Shown here one piece after another: positions 1-7,172 of a stretch of DNA of 64,000 bases. The notes below the pieces were generated by a model. It did no database searches, was not told where the DNA came from, and saw only the letters and a list, made by a program, of their open reading frames with translations. The translations under genes and the position numbers were made by a program. How positions within the stretch are numbered: position 1 is the first letter of the stretch; every line of letters begins with the position of its first letter. Origin of the DNA: Saccharothrix obliqua (lineage in GTDB: Bacteria; Actinomycetota; Actinomycetes; Mycobacteriales; Pseudonocardiaceae); assembly GCF_019375475.1 (NCBI RefSeq), contig NZ_JAHXGQ010000002.1, forward strand, positions 248,001 to 312,000, in the 5' to 3' direction.

Positions 1-625
1 GCGGGAGGGCGGGCCTCAGGCGGCGAGGTGCGAGCGGGAGGAGCGGGTGCGGGCGGACGGGGTGCGGGCGGACGGGTGTGAGCAGCGCGCAGGCGAGTCG
101 GGCGTGCGCGCGGAGCGAGCCGAGGGCCGTACGGCGGGTGGGTGCCGGGAGGAGCACGGCGGCCGGACCGGAGGCCGGGTTCCGAAGCCGGCGGGGAGTC
201 GGAGGACGGCCAGCTTTCAGGGCCGGCGGGTTGCGGGATGGCCGGGTTGGCGGCCGGGCGGGTTGGCGGCCGGGCGGGAGCCGGGACGGTGGGGTGGGTG
301 CCCCGGCGTACGGGGATCTGGCGGGCGGGGTAGGGTTTGGGATCTTGCCGGGGGGCGGGGGTGTGGGGATGGGCAGGCTCCTAGCGGAGGCGTCTGGGAG
401 TGGTGGGGGCTGGTCGGTTTTTGGGCAGCGTGGATCGCGCCATCGCGACCGTGTGGTCGGATCGCGTGTTCGCCCGTCGACTCGGCTTCGACTCGGCTCC
501 GGCTGCCGTGACTTGGCTACCGCGACTCGGCTCCGGCTAGCGGAGGTCAGCTAGCGGGGGCTGTCCGGCGACGGGGTATCGCCCCGGGCGAGGGCGTCGG
601 TCGGGTTCGCGACTGGGGGCTCCCT
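1..625. other. G-rich non-coding tract, no gene supported
   Basis: Several frames stay open here but give arginine/glycine-rich low-complexity translations with no recognisable family and no ribosome binding site, so I assign no gene. The tract has strong G over C skew on the + strand. It holds a 16-bp direct repeat around 244-275 (TTGGCGGCCGGGCGGG twice in a row) and the near-repeat GACTCGGCTCCGGCT around 486-540. The 3' end of the minus-strand CDS starting at 1276 borders it on the right. Confidence 0.6.
323..373 (+). other. G-quadruplex-prone tract
   Basis: Eight runs of three to six G lie within 51 nt, separated by loops of 1-8 nt, which satisfies the usual intramolecular G4 pattern more than once. 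It sits in the gene-free left end of the window. A structural or transcription-pausing role is inference only. Confidence 0.5.
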
Positions 626-1276
626 TCAGGCGGCTCGGGGTAGGGCTGTTGTTCGGCAGCCGCAGCGGCTGCATACCGGGTGGCGCGGGGGTTGCACCAC
701 CTCGGCCAGGAGGCGGCGGGAGTCGTCGAAGGTCGGGGCTCGCCGGCCCGGCACCAGGAGGCTGTCCAAAACCTCCTGCCAACGCCTCGCCCGCGCCCGC
801 GAGCGCTCCACCGGGTCACCCAGCCTGGCCCGCACCCGCTCCCGCGACTCCTCCCGCGCCAGCCGCCCGGCCTCGCCCGGCTGCCTGCGCGGCCTGGGCT
901 GGGTCAGCCGGGCGTTGCGCCGGTTGACCCGCCACCACTGCCCCAGCGTCATCCCGGGCACCGGGGGGCGCGCCCTCCGCGCGCCCCCCACCCACCACGA
1001 CCTGAGCCGCGCGCGGAGGAAGTCGTGCGCAACCTGGTCGCGGTTCCTGGGGCTGCCCTGCCTGCTGCCGTCCGGCCTGCTGTCCACGGCTACGAGCAGG
1101 GCGTCGACGCTCCACCCCTCGGCGAACCAGGGCGCCATGACCACGCGCACACCCGCGCGGTCCGCGTCGGCCCAGTTCGCCCGCAGGCAGAACGCCTCCA
1201 CAGCCGTGTCGATCTCGTCGTCGGTCTCGGGGATGACACGGCCCGGCCACTGCCGTGGATCAAGCTGTACGCGCAT
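626..1276 (-). CDS. conserved-looking protein of unknown function
   Basis: I do not recognise the family. The product is 216 aa. The N-terminal half is acidic and well ordered (MRVQLDPRQWPGRVIPETDD start, then a Trp-rich stretch with RSWWVGG); the middle is Arg-rich with QWWRVNRRN; the C-terminus carries a Cys cluster of the form CSRCGC that could bind zinc or iron. I chose ATG 1276 over an ATG at 1309 because AAAGGAG lies 6 nt upstream of it. It is transcribed away from the ArsR gene at 1394, so the two could share a control region. No signal peptide or membrane segment is seen. A nucleic-acid-binding role would fit the basic middle and Cys cluster but is a guess. Confidence 0.65.
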   Translation of the reverse strand: MRVQLDPRQWPGRVIPETDDEIDTAVEAFCLRANWADADRAGVRVVMAPWFAEGWSVDALLVAVDSRPDGSRQGSPRNRDQVAHDFLRARLRSWWVGGARRARPPVPGMTLGQWWRVNRRNARLTQPRPRRQPGEAGRLAREESRERVRARLGDPVERSRARARRWQEVLDSLLVPGRRAPTFDDSRRLLAEVVQPPRHPVCSRCGCRTTALPRAA

Positions 1277-1357
1277 CCCAAGCTCCTTTCCGAAACGCGC
1301 ACCGAACACCTGTTCGACATAGTGCCAGGGGGGTCCGACAATTCCGGAAGACCAGTC

Positions 1358-1384
1358 TTGACTTATCTAAGTCCAGGCTTAAAG
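1358..1384 (+). promoter_or_regulatory. ArsR promoter with perfect palindromic operator
   Basis: The 14-bp perfect palindrome GACTTATCTAAGTC (1360-1373) overlaps a -35-like TTGACT (1358-1363). A weak -10-like TTAAAG follows at 1379-1384, just upstream of the GTG at 1394. Operators of this size between or on promoter boxes are typical for autoregulated ArsR repressors; binding by the adjacent ArsR protein is inferred. Confidence 0.55.
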
Positions 1385-1393
1385 GTGCTGGTC

Positions 1394-1654
1394 GTGCACG
1401 CGTTCGACGTTCTCGGGGATCCGGTGCGCCGCCGCCTGTTGGAGCTGCTGGCCGACGGCGAGCAGTCGTCCGGCGCGCTGACGGCGGTGGTCCGCGACGA
1501 GTTCGGGATCTCGCAGCCCGCCGTCTCGCAGCACCTGCGCGTGCTCCGCGAGCACGGCTTCGCGCGCGTCCGCCCCGACGGCACGCGCCGCCTGTACGCG
1601 GTGGACCCGCGGGGCATCCGGGAGGCCGCCGAGTGGCTGCGGCGGTTCGCCTGA
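1394..1654 (+). CDS. ArsR-family winged-helix repressor
   Basis: This is an 86-aa single-domain ArsR/SmtB-type transcriptional regulator. The translation shows the family core: HAFDVLGDPVRRRLLELL for helix 1-2, then the recognition segment SQPAVSQHLRVLREHGF, then a wing VRPDGTRRLYAVDP. No metal-binding Cys pair (CxC in helix 3) is visible, so it is unlikely to be a classical arsenic or heavy-metal sensor; many actinobacterial members of this subgroup control neighbouring enzymes by other signals. GTG 1394 was chosen because AAAGG lies 8 nt upstream and it gives the standard family N-terminus. The palindrome at 1360-1373 is its probable operator. DUF3140 follows after 50 nt on the same strand. 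Confidence 0.85.
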   Translation: MHAFDVLGDPVRRRLLELLADGEQSSGALTAVVRDEFGISQPAVSQHLRVLREHGFARVRPDGTRRLYAVDPRGIREAAEWLRRFA

Positions 1655-1704
1655 ACCCGCCGGACGCGGTTTCACCCACCCCCGGAACGGCAACCCTTCC
1701 CCCC

Positions 1705-2025
1705 ATGACGGACACCCTGTGGGACGAGTTCCACCACGTAGTGAACATGACCTCGCACGAACTGGAGGACTGGCTGCGCACCCGCTCGGCGGACGAGGAG
1801 ACCGAGGAGGTGCCCGACCAGGCGGGCACGCCGACCGGTCAGGAAGTGCTGCGGGTGCTGCGCAAGCGGCGCACCGACCTGACCACCGAGGACGTCCGGG
1901 TGATGCGGAAGGTGGTCGACCGGGTGCACGCCCAGCGCCGGGACGACCTGGAGCCCACCGCGGGCGAGGCGCACTGGCGGCACCGGCTGATGTCGATCGG
2001 CCACGACCCGCTGAAGCCGGCCTAG
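1705..2025 (+). CDS. DUF3140 family protein
   Basis: This 106-aa acidic protein matches the actinobacterial DUF3140 pattern: a WDEFHHVVNMTSHELEDWL start, QEVLRVLRKRRTDLTTEDVRVMRKVVDRVHAQR in the middle, and an HWRHRLMSIGHDPLK C-terminus. Function is unknown; the HxxVNMT and WL motifs are characteristic of the family. The ATG at 1705 is the first in-frame start; no clear ribosome binding site precedes it. The stop TAG shares the sequence CTAG (2022-2025) with the stop of the convergent NADH dehydrogenase gene. Confidence 0.8.
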   Translation: MTDTLWDEFHHVVNMTSHELEDWLRTRSADEETEEVPDQAGTPTGQEVLRVLRKRRTDLTTEDVRVMRKVVDRVHAQRRDDLEPTAGEAHWRHRLMSIGHDPLKPA

Positions 2026-3305
2026 CGGCGCACGGCGGGTCCGGCGTCCACCCGGTCCGCGTCGCCCAACCGGACGCCGGCCGCCGGGACCAGCCCGAAC
2101 TGCACGACCTGCCGCCGGGTGAGCAGGCCGGTCAGCCAGTCCGCCGCCACGCGCACGCGGTTGCCCGGCATCGCCAGCAGGTGGTAGCCGCGCGCCACGG
2201 CCTTCGCCGCCACCCCGGTCAACGGCACGTGCAGCGGATCGGCCACGGCGTCCGCGCCCGCGAGGTCGACCACGAAGCCGAGGTCGCGGTGCCGGTACGG
2301 CCGCGGCGAGCCGAAACCCAGCGACGCCGCCACGTTGCGCCCGGCGAGCTTGCCCTGCCGCTGCGCGTGCTGCGCGGTCATGGGGGTCGGCTGCCCTCCG
2401 TTGAACACGTCCGGCACGGACGCCATGTCGCCCGCGGCGAACACGTCCCGCCGACCGGGCACGGCCAGGTCCTCCCCCACCACCAAGCGGCCCTTCTCGG
2501 TCGGCAGCTCCACCGACTCCACCAACGGGTCGGGTCGCACGCCGACGCACCACACCACGGTCCGCGTGGGTATCTCCGTGCCGTCGGTCAGCTTGGCGCA
2601 CGTCTCGGTGACCTCGGCCACGCTGGTCTCCAGCCGCACGTCCACGCCGCGCTTGCGCAACACCTCCAGCGCCGGCCGGGACAGGCGCTCGCTCAACCCC
2701 GGCAGCACGCGCTTGGCCATGTCGACCAGGACCCACCGCACCGGCCTGCCCCGGGCGGCGGCCTCGGTGAGGCGCTGGCCCTGCGCCACGAGTTCGGTGC
2801 CCGTGTACCCCGCGCCGACCACCACGAACGTGGCCCGGTCGTCGTCGCCGGTCTGCTCGGCCAGTTCGACCTGCCGCAGCACGTGATCGCGCAGGTACAC
2901 CGCCTCGGCCACCGACTTGAAGCCGAACGCGTGCTCCGCCACGCCGGGCACGGACAGCAGGCGCGTCACGCTGCCCGCGGTCAGCACGATGCGGTCCCAC
3001 CCCAGCACCTGTGACCGACCTTCCACGTCGATCACCGTGCACGTGCGCGCCGTGAGGTCCACGCTGGTGGCATGTGCCTGCACCAGCCGGGTCCGCGGCA
3101 ACGCGGTCCGCAGCGGCACCGCGACCCGGCGCGGGTCGAGGGTGCCGCCCGCGACCTCCGGCAGCAGCGGCACGTAGAGCATGTAGTCGGTCGGGTTCAC
3201 GGCCACCAGGTCCGCCGCGTGCGCGGGCAACGCGCGCTCCAGCGCCCGCAAGCAGTGGTACCCCGCGAACCCCGTGCCGACGACCAGCACCCTCGGTTTG
3301 GCCAT
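2022..3305 (-). CDS. ndh: FAD-dependent NADH dehydrogenase (NDH-2 type)
   Basis: The product (427 aa) is a type II NADH dehydrogenase-like flavoprotein that would oxidise NADH and reduce a quinone at the inner face of the membrane. The N-terminal FAD-binding motif is VVGTGFAGY (residues 9-16). The second dinucleotide fold, for NADH, is VVVGAGYTGTEL (about 161-172). A VFAAGDMASVP motif near residue 305, typical of the FAD ribityl site, follows. No transmembrane segment is obvious, in line with peripheral attachment. ATG 3305 was chosen because GGAGGTGG lies just upstream; a GTG/ATG further upstream lacks it. Single-subunit NDH-2 enzymes and related FAD oxidoreductases are hard to separate by sequence, so the electron acceptor is not certain. 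Confidence 0.85.
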   Translation of the reverse strand: MAKPRVLVVGTGFAGYHCLRALERALPAHAADLVAVNPTDYMLYVPLLPEVAGGTLDPRRVAVPLRTALPRTRLVQAHATSVDLTARTCTVIDVEGRSQVLGWDRIVLTAGSVTRLLSVPGVAEHAFGFKSVAEAVYLRDHVLRQVELAEQTGDDDRATFVVVGAGYTGTELVAQGQRLTEAAARGRPVRWVLVDMAKRVLPGLSERLSRPALEVLRKRGVDVRLETSVAEVTETCAKLTDGTEIPTRTVVWCVGVRPDPLVESVELPTEKGRLVVGEDLAVPGRRDVFAAGDMASVPDVFNGGQPTPMTAQHAQRQGKLAGRNVAASLGFGSPRPYRHRDLGFVVDLAGADAVADPLHVPLTGVAAKAVARGYHLLAMPGNRVRVAADWLTGLLTRRQVVQFGLVPAAGVRLGDADRVDAGPAVRR

Positions 3306-3330
3306 GGTGCGACCACCTCCCGGATCTCCG

Positions 3331-3355
3331 GGTACCCCACGACGCGAACGGGTAG
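3331..3355 (+). promoter_or_regulatory. SigB-like promoter candidate (weak -35)
   Basis: GGTACC, a 13-bp spacer and GGGTAG lie 9 nt upstream of the beta-phosphoglucomutase ATG at 3365. The -10 fits the GGGTAN of SigB/SigF-type promoters, and the 13-bp spacing equals that of the better examples at 8436, 15439, 17667 and 35850, but the -35 is poor. Confidence 0.3.
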
Positions 3356-3364
3356 ACACCGACC

Positions 3365-4078
3365 ATGAAACTCGGGCTGCCGGACGGCATCACCGCCTGC
3401 CTATTCGACCTCGACGGGGTGCTGACCAGCACCGCCGTCCTGCACCGCCGCGCCTGGCGGCGCACCTTCGACGACTACCTGCTGCCCCGCGGCCTGCCGC
3501 CCTTCGCCGAATCGGACTACACGCGGTACGTGGACGGCCGGCCGCGCTACGACGGCGTGCGGGCGTTCCTGGCGTCACGGGGCATCACGTTGCCGGAAGG
3601 CACGCCGGACGACCCGCCGGACGTGGACACCGTGCACGGCATCGGCAACCGCAAGAACGAGCTGATCGACGCGATCATCCGCCAGGAGGGCGTCACGCCC
3701 TACCCCGGCTCGGTGCGTTACCTGGAGGCCGCGGCCGGTGACTTCGCGATCGGCGTGGTCACGTCGTCGGCGAACGCGACCCGCGTGCTGGCCGCCGCCG
3801 GCCTGGACAAGTACGTGCGGGCGCTGGTGGACGGCGTGGTGATCAGCCGCGACGGTTTGAAGGGCAAGCCCGCGCCGGACTCGTTCCTGGCGGGCGCGCG
3901 GATGCTGGGCGTGCCGCCCGCGCGGGCGGCCGTGTTCGAGGACGCGCTGGCCGGTGTGCGGGCGGGTCGCTCGGGCGAGTTCGGGCACGTGGTCGGCGTG
4001 AACCGCGCCGACCAGGCGGAGGCGTTGCGGGCGAACGGGGCGGACGTGGTGGTCGACGACTTGGCGGAGCTGCTGTGA
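3365..4078 (+). CDS. HAD hydrolase, beta-phosphoglucomutase family
   Basis: This 237-aa cytosolic HAD protein would convert beta-glucose-1-phosphate to glucose-6-phosphate. The catalytic motif is FDLDGVLT with Asp15 (nucleophile) and Asp17 (acid/base). Motif II is VVTSSAN, motif III is the Lys in LKGKPAPDSF, and motif IV is VFEDALAGVRAG. A HIGNRKNE-like cap segment (GIGNRKNELID) that contacts the sugar is present, which points to beta-PGM rather than a general phosphatase. Its stop overlaps the GTG of the GH65 gene, so the pair is translationally coupled and the phosphorylase supplies its substrate. Confidence 0.9.
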   Translation: MKLGLPDGITACLFDLDGVLTSTAVLHRRAWRRTFDDYLLPRGLPPFAESDYTRYVDGRPRYDGVRAFLASRGITLPEGTPDDPPDVDTVHGIGNRKNELIDAIIRQEGVTPYPGSVRYLEAAAGDFAIGVVTSSANATRVLAAAGLDKYVRALVDGVVISRDGLKGKPAPDSFLAGARMLGVPPARAAVFEDALAGVRAGRSGEFGHVVGVNRADQAEALRANGADVVVDDLAELL

Positions 4079-6411
4079 CGGGGTACGACATCCGACCGTG
4101 GTCGCTGCTGTGGCGCGGCTTGTCGGTCGCCGACCTGCGGCGGACGGAATCGACGTTCGCGCTGGCCAACGGGCACATCGGGATGCGTGGTTCGCTGGAC
4201 GAGGGCGAGCCGCGCGGTCTGCCCGGCACCTACCTGAACGGGTTCTACGAGGAACACGCGCTGCCGTACGGGGAAGCCGGCTACGGCTACCCCGAGGCGG
4301 GGCAGACGGTCGTGAACGTGACCGACGGCAAGGTGATCCGGCTGCTGGTGGAGGACGAACCGCTGGACATGCGGTACGGCCGGGCGCTGGAGCACGAGCG
4401 GGAGCTGGACTTCCGGTCCGGCACGCTGCGCAGGCGCACGCTGTGGGAGTCGCCGACCGGCCGCCGCGTCGAGGTCCGCTCGGAGCGGCTGGTGTCGTTC
4501 TCGCAGCGGGCGGTGGCGGCGATCGACTACGTGGTGGTGCCGGAGGACGACCTGCAACTGGTGGTGCAGTCCGACCTGCTGGCCAACGAGCCGATCGAGC
4601 ACCGGTCGGGCGACCCGCGGGTGGCGGCGGCCCTGGACGCGCCGCTGGTCGCGGACTTCGCGCACGCCGAGGGCGCGCGTGCCGTGCTGGCGCACCACAC
4701 CCGGCACTCGGGCCTGCGGATGGCCGCCGCGATGGACCACGAGATCGCGGTGAACGACGGGCTGCGCACCGACATCCACGCGGAGGGCGACCTGGCGCGG
4801 TTCACCGCCGCCGCGGACGTGCCCGCGGGCGGTTCGCTGCGGCTCACCAAGTACCTGGGCTACGGCTGGTCGGCACAGCGGTCGGTGCCCGCGTTGCGCG
4901 CGCAGGTGGACGCGGCGCTGGCGGGCGCGCGGCAGACGGGCTGGGACGGCCTGCTGGCCGAGCAGCGGGCGTACCTGGACGACTTCTGGGAGGCCGCGGA
5001 CATCGAGGTGGACGGCGACGACGAACTCCAGCAGGCGGTGCGGTTCGCGTTGTTCCACATCCTCCAGGCCGGTGCGCGTGGCGAGACGAGGGCGATCCCC
5101 GGCAAGGGGCTGACCGGTCCCGGTTACGACGGGCACGCGTTCTGGGACAGCGAGATGTTCGTGCTGCCGGTGCTCACCTACACCGTGCCGGACGCGGCGC
5201 GCGACGCGCTGCGCTGGCGGCACTCCACGGTGGACAAGGCGCGGGAGCGGGCGCGGGTGCTGGGCCAGCGCGGGGCGGCGTTCCCGTGGCGGTCCATCAA
5301 CGGCGCGGAGTGCTCGGCGTACTGGCCCGCGAGCACGGCCGCGTTCCACGTGTCCGGCGGCATCGCGCACGCCGTGGCCCAATACACGGCGGCGACCGGC
5401 GACGCGGACTTCGACCGGGACTGCGGCACCGAGCTGCTGGTGGAGACCGCGCGGCTGTGGATGTCGTTGGGGCACCACGACAAGCACGGCGGGTTCCGCA
5501 TCGACGGCGTCACCGGACCCGACGAATACTCGGCGATCGTGGACAACAACGCCTACACGAACCTGCTGGCGCAGAAGAACCTCCGCGCGGCGGCGGACGC
5601 GTGCGAGCGCAACCCGGGTTCCGCGGCGGCGCTCGGCGTCCACCCCGACGAGCGCACCGCGTGGTTGGAGGCGGCGATGCGGATGCGCATCCCGTTCGAC
5701 GCGCTGATCGGCGTGCACCAGCAGGACGAGGCGTTCACCGCGCACGCCGAGTGGGACTTCGACGGCACGAAGCCGGAGGACTACCCGCTGTTGCTGAGCA
5801 AGCCGTACTTCGACCTGTACCGCAAGCAGGTGATCAAGCAGGCGGACCTCGTGCTCGCCATGCACGTGCGGGGCGACGCGTTCACCGCGGCGGAGAAGGC
5901 CGCGAACTTCGCGTACTACGAGGCGCGCACGGTGCGCGACTCCTCGCTGTCGGCGGGCACGCAATCCGTGCTGGCGGCCGAGGTGGGCGCGCTGGACCTG
6001 GCCTACGACTACCTGGCGGAGGCCGCGTTCACCGACCTGCACGACCTGCACGACAACGTCCACAACGGACTGCACATGGCGTCGCTGGCGGGTTCCTGGA
6101 TCGCGCTGGTGGCCGGTTTCGGCGGGATGCGGGACCACTCCGGGCTCACGTTCGCGCCACGCCTGCCACCGGGCCTGACCCGGTTGTCGTTCCGGATGTT
6201 CTTCCAGGGCACCAAGTTGTGCATCGACGTGACCGAGGGCGAGGCCACGTACCGGATCGTCGCCGGCGGCCCGCTGCACACCTCGCACCACGGCGAGCCG
6301 CTGACGGTCCAGCCCGGCGCGCCGGTGACGATGCCCGTGCCGGAACCGCCCCGGCCGCCCGACATCCGGCAGCCCGCGAACCGGGCGCCACGCCGCCGGG
6401 TGGTCGGCTGA
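4075..6411 (+). CDS. GH65 family disaccharide phosphorylase
   Basis: The product (778 aa) is a full-length glycoside hydrolase family 65 protein: N-terminal beta-sandwich (about 1-270), helical linker, (alpha/alpha)6 barrel (about 320-690) and small C-terminal beta domain. The general acid is Glu484 in TGPDEYS; the barrel also shows FWDSEMFVLP and KQVIKQADLVLAM. Family members phosphorolyse trehalose, maltose, kojibiose or nigerose with inversion to beta-glucose-1-phosphate. The GTG start overlaps the stop of the beta-phosphoglucomutase gene (GTGA), which strongly supports a phosphorylase rather than a hydrolase. Which disaccharide is used cannot be read from sequence here; a trehalose or maltose substrate is usual in such pairs. 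Fusion-free pgm-GH65 order is typical of actinomycetes. Confidence 0.88.
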   Translation: MTGYDIRPWSLLWRGLSVADLRRTESTFALANGHIGMRGSLDEGEPRGLPGTYLNGFYEEHALPYGEAGYGYPEAGQTVVNVTDGKVIRLLVEDEPLDMRYGRALEHERELDFRSGTLRRRTLWESPTGRRVEVRSERLVSFSQRAVAAIDYVVVPEDDLQLVVQSDLLANEPIEHRSGDPRVAAALDAPLVADFAHAEGARAVLAHHTRHSGLRMAAAMDHEIAVNDGLRTDIHAEGDLARFTAAADVPAGGSLRLTKYLGYGWSAQRSVPALRAQVDAALAGARQTGWDGLLAEQRAYLDDFWEAADIEVDGDDELQQAVRFALFHILQAGARGETRAIPGKGLTGPGYDGHAFWDSEMFVLPVLTYTVPDAARDALRWRHSTVDKARERARVLGQRGAAFPWRSINGAECSAYWPASTAAFHVSGGIAHAVAQYTAATGDADFDRDCGTELLVETARLWMSLGHHDKHGGFRIDGVTGPDEYSAIVDNNAYTNLLAQKNLRAAADACERNPGSAAALGVHPDERTAWLEAAMRMRIPFDALIGVHQQDEAFTAHAEWDFDGTKPEDYPLLLSKPYFDLYRKQVIKQADLVLAMHVRGDAFTAAEKAANFAYYEARTVRDSSLSAGTQSVLAAEVGALDLAYDYLAEAAFTDLHDLHDNVHNGLHMASLAGSWIALVAGFGGMRDHSGLTFAPRLPPGLTRLSFRMFFQGTKLCIDVTEGEATYRIVAGGPLHTSHHGEPLTVQPGAPVTMPVPEPPRPPDIRQPANRAPRRRVVG

Positions 6412-6931
6412 CGCTGTCGCCCGTGATCTCTCTCCGCCGGAGTTTTCCCGGTGCCGTACGTGTTTCCGCCCGTGCGCGGTCCACAACGGCCGGACGGCGA
6501 GGGGGTGCCCGGCCGGGTCTCCTGGGGGGATCGGAGTCCCGGCCGGGACTTGCAGGCGGCCTTGGGGGGCGGTGGCCGCCTACGGCATCATCGCGCGCAC
6601 GGGTGAGCCCGTTACGCCCGGCGGCCCGCGGCGGGTTCCGCGCGTCGCCACGCGGAATCCCGTGTTCCGGGTCCGCTGCCCACTGTGCCCGAGGATCGCG
6701 CGGCGGAACAGGCGAACGGACCGATTTCGCGGAACCATTCGGAATCGCGATGAGGACGCGTGGTTCCCGTATCGCACCGGCATCCTCCACTGTGGCCGGG
6801 GACGTGCTCGGGCACGCATCCCGCACAGCGGGGAGGGATTGCCGCACATCTGCGGCTTCCCGTACACGACGGGTAACCCACAAAGGTGAGCCGGGCAGCG
6901 GCCGAACGCCACGCCGGTCAGTATCCGGGAC
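6412..6931. other. intergenic region with palindromes, no gene supported
   Basis: No frame here has codon use or a family match that I trust. The left part contains the terminator-like palindromes at 6508-6547 and 6554-6581. The right part is lower in GC than the surroundings (for example around 6715-6760 and 6860-6900) and contains GGGTAACCC at 6871, which fits a regulatory region for the small gene at 6932. Confidence 0.5.
6508..6547. terminator. paired CCCGGCCGGG palindromes, probable terminator
   Basis: The 10-mer palindrome CCCGGCCGGG occurs at 6508-6517 and 6538-6547 and can pair into a stem with a 20-nt loop. A second hairpin, AGGCGGCC/GGCCGCCT with a 12-nt loop, follows at 6554-6581. 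They lie about 100-170 nt after the GH65 stop. No T-run is present, as is common in actinomycetes. Confidence 0.45.
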
Positions 6932-7084
6932 GTGAGTTCAACACCGATCTACGACGAGTTGGCGGCCACCTACCTGGTCGACGCCGAGCAGACCGGTCGC
7001 GCGCGCCCCGAGGCCGCCGCGCCGCGGCAGGACCCCGCGCCCGCACCCGCCGACACCCGCACCGACGACCGGGCGAACGCCTGA
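6932..7084 (+). CDS. small actinobacterial protein of unknown function
   Basis: This 50-aa ORF begins (GTG) SSTPIYDELAATYLVDAEQ and ends in an Ala/Pro-rich acidic tail. The STPIYDELxxxY opening is one I have seen on small uncharacterised actinobacterial proteins, so I regard it as real. No function is known. The start may be leaderless: CAGTAT ends 7 nt before the GTG. A promoter for the downstream binding-protein gene begins right after its stop. Confidence 0.6.
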   Translation: MSSTPIYDELAATYLVDAEQTGRARPEAAAPRQDPAPAPADTRTDDRANA

Positions 7085-7086
7085 TC

Positions 7087-7116
7087 TTGACACCCCGTCC
7101 CGCGGCGGGGTAGGAC
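7087..7116 (+). promoter_or_regulatory. promoter with inverted repeat between -35 and -10
   Basis: A perfect -35 TTGACA (7087-7092) is followed 18 bp later by the -10-like TAGGAC (7111-7116). The spacer holds the inverted repeat ACCCCG-N8-CGGGGT (7092-7111), placed where a repressor would block polymerase. The downstream gene is the sugar-binding lipoprotein at 7173. The regulator is not identifiable. Confidence 0.45.
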
Positions 7117-7172
7117 GGCTTGACGTCCGTTTGACGAGGCCGCCGCCTGTGTCGAAAGGGTGCGAGCGGTAT

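Noticed and set aside
47..554. Arg/Gly-rich ORFs at the left edge
   Set aside because: Two overlapping frames are both open, as expected from extreme GC content; no start context or homology.
3718..6486. Very long antisense reading frame over the GH65 and phosphoglucomutase genes
   Set aside because: It mirrors high-GC third positions of the real genes; the translation is His/Arg-rich without motifs, while the sense frames have full family signatures.
6580..6912. 110-codon minus-strand frame between GH65 and the small gene
   Set aside because: Overlaps palindromes and promoter-like sequence, lacks a ribosome site, and the translation is low-complexity with scattered Cys.
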